Assembly: GCA_934230685.1 (NCBI GenBank)
Contig: CAKQFF010000077.1
Location: 1 to 8,483, forward strand
Source: an uncultured Prevotella sp.
GTDB taxonomy: Bacteria; Bacteroidota; Bacteroidia; Bacteroidales; Bacteroidaceae
DNA: 8,483 bases
Reading direction: 5' to 3'
This document shows, in pieces, positions 6,175 to 8,483 of the stretch. Each line of letters opens with the position of its first letter. Position 1 is the stretch's first letter. The translations under genes were made by a program, and so were the position numbers. The notes under the pieces were generated by a model. It had not been told where the DNA came from. It did no database searches and worked only from the letters and a program-made list of their open reading frames with translations.

Positions 6175-8217
6175 ATGAAAAAAGTTTTACTTCCTATCTT
6201 TTCGCTTTTGCTGGCTGCTTCTGCTGCCAACGCACAGGTGAAGATTAGCAAGCAGCTCGTCAATATTGGCCAGACTGCTCAAGAACTGACTGTAAACAAG
6301 CAGTTGACCATTGGTGGCGCAAGTAAGGTTGCTAAGAAGGCTGTTAAGGCCAACGCTCTTGCTGAGAACCAGAAGATGGTGGCTATGGATGGTTCTGAAT
6401 TGCCATTTACTGCAATCGGTCTTCCTGGCTATAACCCAACAGAAATGGGTCAGTTGATTCCTGCTTCTTATTATGAGGCTTATGTAGGTAGCAAGATTGT
6501 TGGTATGCGTTTCCTTACGTTGAACTCTACCAATATGACTCCTGCTATTTATGTTGCCAGTGGTAGTAATCTTTATCTTGCAGCTCAGGGCAAAGAGATT
6601 ACAACAAAGGCTTCGCCTCTTAAGAGCGATCAGTCTGCTTTTGAGCAGAACTGGAATGAGGTGACATTCGACCAGCCATATACCATCGAGAGTGGTTCTG
6701 ATGCACTTATGGTAGGTTTTTCTTATACTCAGAGCAGCAAGAAGAGCGGTGGCAACTATACTCAGGAGTGCTACCCATTCCTCGTAGGACAGAATTCAGA
6801 CCAGAATGCTGTGGTTTGCGCTAATGTCGACTTAGGCAAGGGTGCAAGTTGGCAGGGTATAAGTGCTGATTATTGTATGTGTGTGCAGCTTATCCTTGAG
6901 AAAGAGGGTGGCTTCCCCGACGACCTCTCAATGTTGGGCGCATATACAAACTCAATGGTTAAGCCTTCTGACAAGCTTCCTGTTGAGTTCTATGTTAAGA
7001 ACTTAGGTTCTAAGGAGGCTGAAGGTGAGTTCTCTGTTTCAATTGACGATCAGGAGCTTGGTGCTTTCAAGGCTGAAGATCTTATTGGAACAACTTCATC
7101 TAAGGTTGGTGTAAATGTTGATCTTGCTTCACTCAACCTTGCTGCTGGTCCTCACACTGTTGGTGTAAAGGTAAAGAGCGTTAATGGCGAGGCTCCTGCT
7201 GGCAACCTCAAGGATGACGCTGCTTATGCACAGTTCCGTGTTTATACCAATTCTACCGACCGTCAGTTCAACTTGATCGAGCACTTCACAAGCTGGACTT
7301 GCGTATATTGCCCTTACGGCTACGAGTCTCTTCGCGAGCTTCAGAAGCAGCGTGATGATGTTGCTTGGGTAGCTATCCACGGTGATCAGAGCTCAGACAA
7401 TCCTGACCCATATACACTTGCTGACGCATCCCTTATCACTCAGTATTCAATCGCTGGTTTCCCGTCATTCAACCTCAACCGTTTCAACGTTGGTGGTAGT
7501 ATGATTGGTGCAGGCATGCCTTCAACTGACCCAACAAAGAATGCAACACAGTTCAGCAAGATTCTTGACCTTGAGAAGGAAATGGTTCCTGCACAGCTTA
7601 AGCTTGATATGAAGTCTAACTTTGAGCTTGCTGATAATCCAAACTTGAAGGAGTCTAAACTTACAGTAACTGTTACTGGTAAGGGTGTGAAGGATGCTGC
7701 TAAGGTTCTCAACAATGCAGTGCTTGGTCTCTACATCACAGAGGATGGCCTTAGTGGTAAGCAGTATGGCAAGAACGGCAACGGTTGGTACAATAAGTAC
7801 AACCACGAAAACACTCTCATCGCTATCGCTACTGAGAATCCTTGGGGTGACGAGATTGTATGGGATGGTGACAATTTCGAGAAGACCTACGAGATAACAA
7901 TCCCGAAGAAGACTGTTTCTTACACAACAGGCAAGACTCTCAACGCTGTTGCTTTCGTGAGCCTCCCGTTCGTAATTGAGCAGGATGGTAAGTTGTATGG
8001 CAATGGCGACATTGATAACGTATGGGTTAACCAGTGCTTCTTCATGGACATCAACAAGGGTGAGACCACTGGCATCAAGACTATCAACGGTGTTGACTCT
8101 AACGCAACTGTTGTAGCTCGCTTCGCTGCCGACGGTACTCAGATCTCAGCTCCTGTTAAGGGTCTGAATATCCTCAAGATGTCTGACGGCACAACACGCA
8201 AGGTGATGGTTAAGTAA
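6175..8217 (+). CDS. Large secreted Omp28-related protein with CVYC motif and sorting tail
   Basis: The product is 680 aa, with a signal peptide from ATG 6175 (MKKVLLPIFSLLLAASAANA, cleavage before Q21). The order is a lysine-rich linker (to about 70), an N-terminal beta-rich domain (75-240, containing WNEVTFDQPYTI), a CARDB/Ig-like domain (250-355), the Omp28 thioredoxin-like unit (365-440) with C376-V-Y-C379 and P430 before SFNLNR, a C-terminal beta-rich domain (470-625), and the sorting tail (632-680). Other cysteines are C199, C215, C234, C236 and C621. It is the intact-site paralogue of the divergent minus-strand gene. Codons lean to T-ending forms (GCT, GGT, GTT) more than in the upstream genes, which may mean high expression. 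It is the last gene of the operon and is followed by a strong terminator. Surface-exposed or released redox or binding protein is the best guess. Confidence 0.95.
   Translation: MKKVLLPIFSLLLAASAANAQVKISKQLVNIGQTAQELTVNKQLTIGGASKVAKKAVKANALAENQKMVAMDGSELPFTAIGLPGYNPTEMGQLIPASYYEAYVGSKIVGMRFLTLNSTNMTPAIYVASGSNLYLAAQGKEITTKASPLKSDQSAFEQNWNEVTFDQPYTIESGSDALMVGFSYTQSSKKSGGNYTQECYPFLVGQNSDQNAVVCANVDLGKGASWQGISADYCMCVQLILEKEGGFPDDLSMLGAYTNSMVKPSDKLPVEFYVKNLGSKEAEGEFSVSIDDQELGAFKAEDLIGTTSSKVGVNVDLASLNLAAGPHTVGVKVKSVNGEAPAGNLKDDAAYAQFRVYTNSTDRQFNLIEHFTSWTCVYCPYGYESLRELQKQRDDVAWVAIHGDQSSDNPDPYTLADASLITQYSIAGFPSFNLNRFNVGGSMIGAGMPSTDPTKNATQFSKILDLEKEMVPAQLKLDMKSNFELADNPNLKESKLTVTVTGKGVKDAAKVLNNAVLGLYITEDGLSGKQYGKNGNGWYNKYNHENTLIAIATENPWGDEIVWDGDNFEKTYEITIPKKTVSYTTGKTLNAVAFVSLPFVIEQDGKLYGNGDIDNVWVNQCFFMDINKGETTGIKTINGVDSNATVVARFAADGTQISAPVKGLNILKMSDGTTRKVMVK
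7300..7311 (+). other. Thioredoxin-type CVYC active-site codons
   Basis: TGC GTA TAT TGC encodes C376-V-Y-C379 in the context HFTSWTCVYCPYGYE. The aligned minus-strand site at 982-993 reads EPSC, so the two paralogues differ exactly at the redox site. Confidence 0.85.
8068..8214 (+). other. C-terminal sorting-tail domain (T9SS type A-like)
   Basis: The last 49 residues begin at the TGI linker. The tail is nearly the same as that of the divergent paralogue (KMSDGTTRKV is identical), while many codons differ silently, which points to selection on the protein sequence. Confidence 0.7.
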
Positions 8218-8238
8218 TTTGCCTATCCTAAAAGGACT

Positions 8239-8262
8239 TTGTTCTGCCTACGGCAGATACAA
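8239..8262 (+). other. Small bulged hairpin after the operon
   Basis: A 6-bp stem, TCTGCC (8243-8248) with GGCAGA (8252-8257), closes a 3-nt loop. After a one-base bulge (8258) it continues for four more pairs (8239-8242 with 8259-8262). No T-run follows. It may protect the 3' end of the mRNA together with the terminator 11 nt further on. Confidence 0.45.
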
Positions 8263-8272
8263 TGATATAAAT

Positions 8273-8324
8273 GGAGTGGCTGCATTCCGCACGACAAATG
8301 TGCGGAGGCAGCCACTCCTTTTTT
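8273..8324 (+). terminator. Strong intrinsic terminator of the operon
   Basis: An 11-bp perfect stem (8273-8283 with 8308-8318) is followed, after a small internal loop, by a 7-bp stem (8286-8292 with 8300-8306) and a 7-nt loop. Six T (8319-8324) follow at once. It lies 55 nt past the stop at 8217. Confidence 0.92.
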
Positions 8325-8399
8325 CTATTTAAGTATATGTTCCTTTTTCTTTTTATATATGAGCGGCAATTTGTAGGAGTTGAGGGTGTTCTAAACTCA

Positions 8400-8474
8400 A
8401 ACAAAAGCGGGCTGAAAGCCCAATGTTCTCCATAGCCCAGGGCAACGCCCTACCCTTTATACACATCTTTTGTT
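8400..8474. repeat. REP-like palindrome cluster with bracketing inverted repeat
   Basis: Two short perfect hairpins lie 17 nt apart: GGGCT-GAA-AGCCC (8409-8421) and AGGGC-AAC-GCCCT (8439-8451). AGCCC at 8434-8438 can also pair with the first GGGCT, so the folds compete. The 8-mer AACAAAAG (8400-8407) and its complement CTTTTGTT (8467-8474) bracket the group. The layout resembles REP/BIME-type intergenic repeats. Copy number cannot be judged here. Confidence 0.5.
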
Positions 8475-8483
8475 CTTTGAAAT

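Noticed and set aside
8464..8483. CTTTTGTTCTTTGAAAT at the window end as a leader of an rRNA or tRNA operon
   Set aside because: The resemblance is faint and the sequence stops here, so nothing supports it.

Overview
The window looks like a piece of a Bacteroidota chromosome, most likely Prevotella or a close relative (inference). The reasons are promoter boxes of the Bacteroidota type (TAnnTTTG), A/T-rich leaders instead of Shine-Dalgarno sites, Omp28-family proteins, a protein I assign to DUF6029, and three proteins ending in a C-terminal domain of the type IX secretion (T9SS) sorting-tail kind. I recognise no RNA gene, CRISPR array, transposase or phage gene.

Layout. Positions 2-41 hold a hairpin terminator. 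A large secreted Omp28-related protein is encoded on the minus strand (85-2052). A divergent intergenic region of about 230 bp (2053-2285) holds a good minus-strand promoter, a 12-nt-period direct repeat and a plus-strand -7 box. Five plus-strand genes follow with short gaps (75, 23, 25 and 34 nt) and no clear internal promoter, so they probably form one operon: a periplasmic TlpA-like thioredoxin (2286-2777), a predicted outer-membrane beta-barrel of the DUF6029 type (2853-4553), an Omp28-like lipoprotein (4577-5434), a small secreted protein with a sorting tail (5460-6140) and a second large Omp28-related protein with a sorting tail (6175-8217). A strong terminator (8273-8324) closes the operon. 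The last 80 bases carry a compact palindromic repeat of REP-like appearance.

The shared theme is thiol-disulfide chemistry outside the cytoplasm. Three products carry a thioredoxin-type CXXC (CKPC, CVNC, CVYC), each followed by a proline at the expected cis-Pro position. The beta-barrel has exactly two cysteines, six residues apart, in what should be its last extracellular loop. The small tail-bearing protein has a close cysteine pair. The divergent minus-strand protein is a clear paralogue of the last operon gene, but its CXXC has become EPSC and it has gained a CDDC in another domain. My reading (inference) is a cell-envelope redox or disulfide-handling module spread over the periplasm, the outer membrane, a surface lipoprotein and secreted proteins. 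Substrate and physiological role cannot be read from the sequence.
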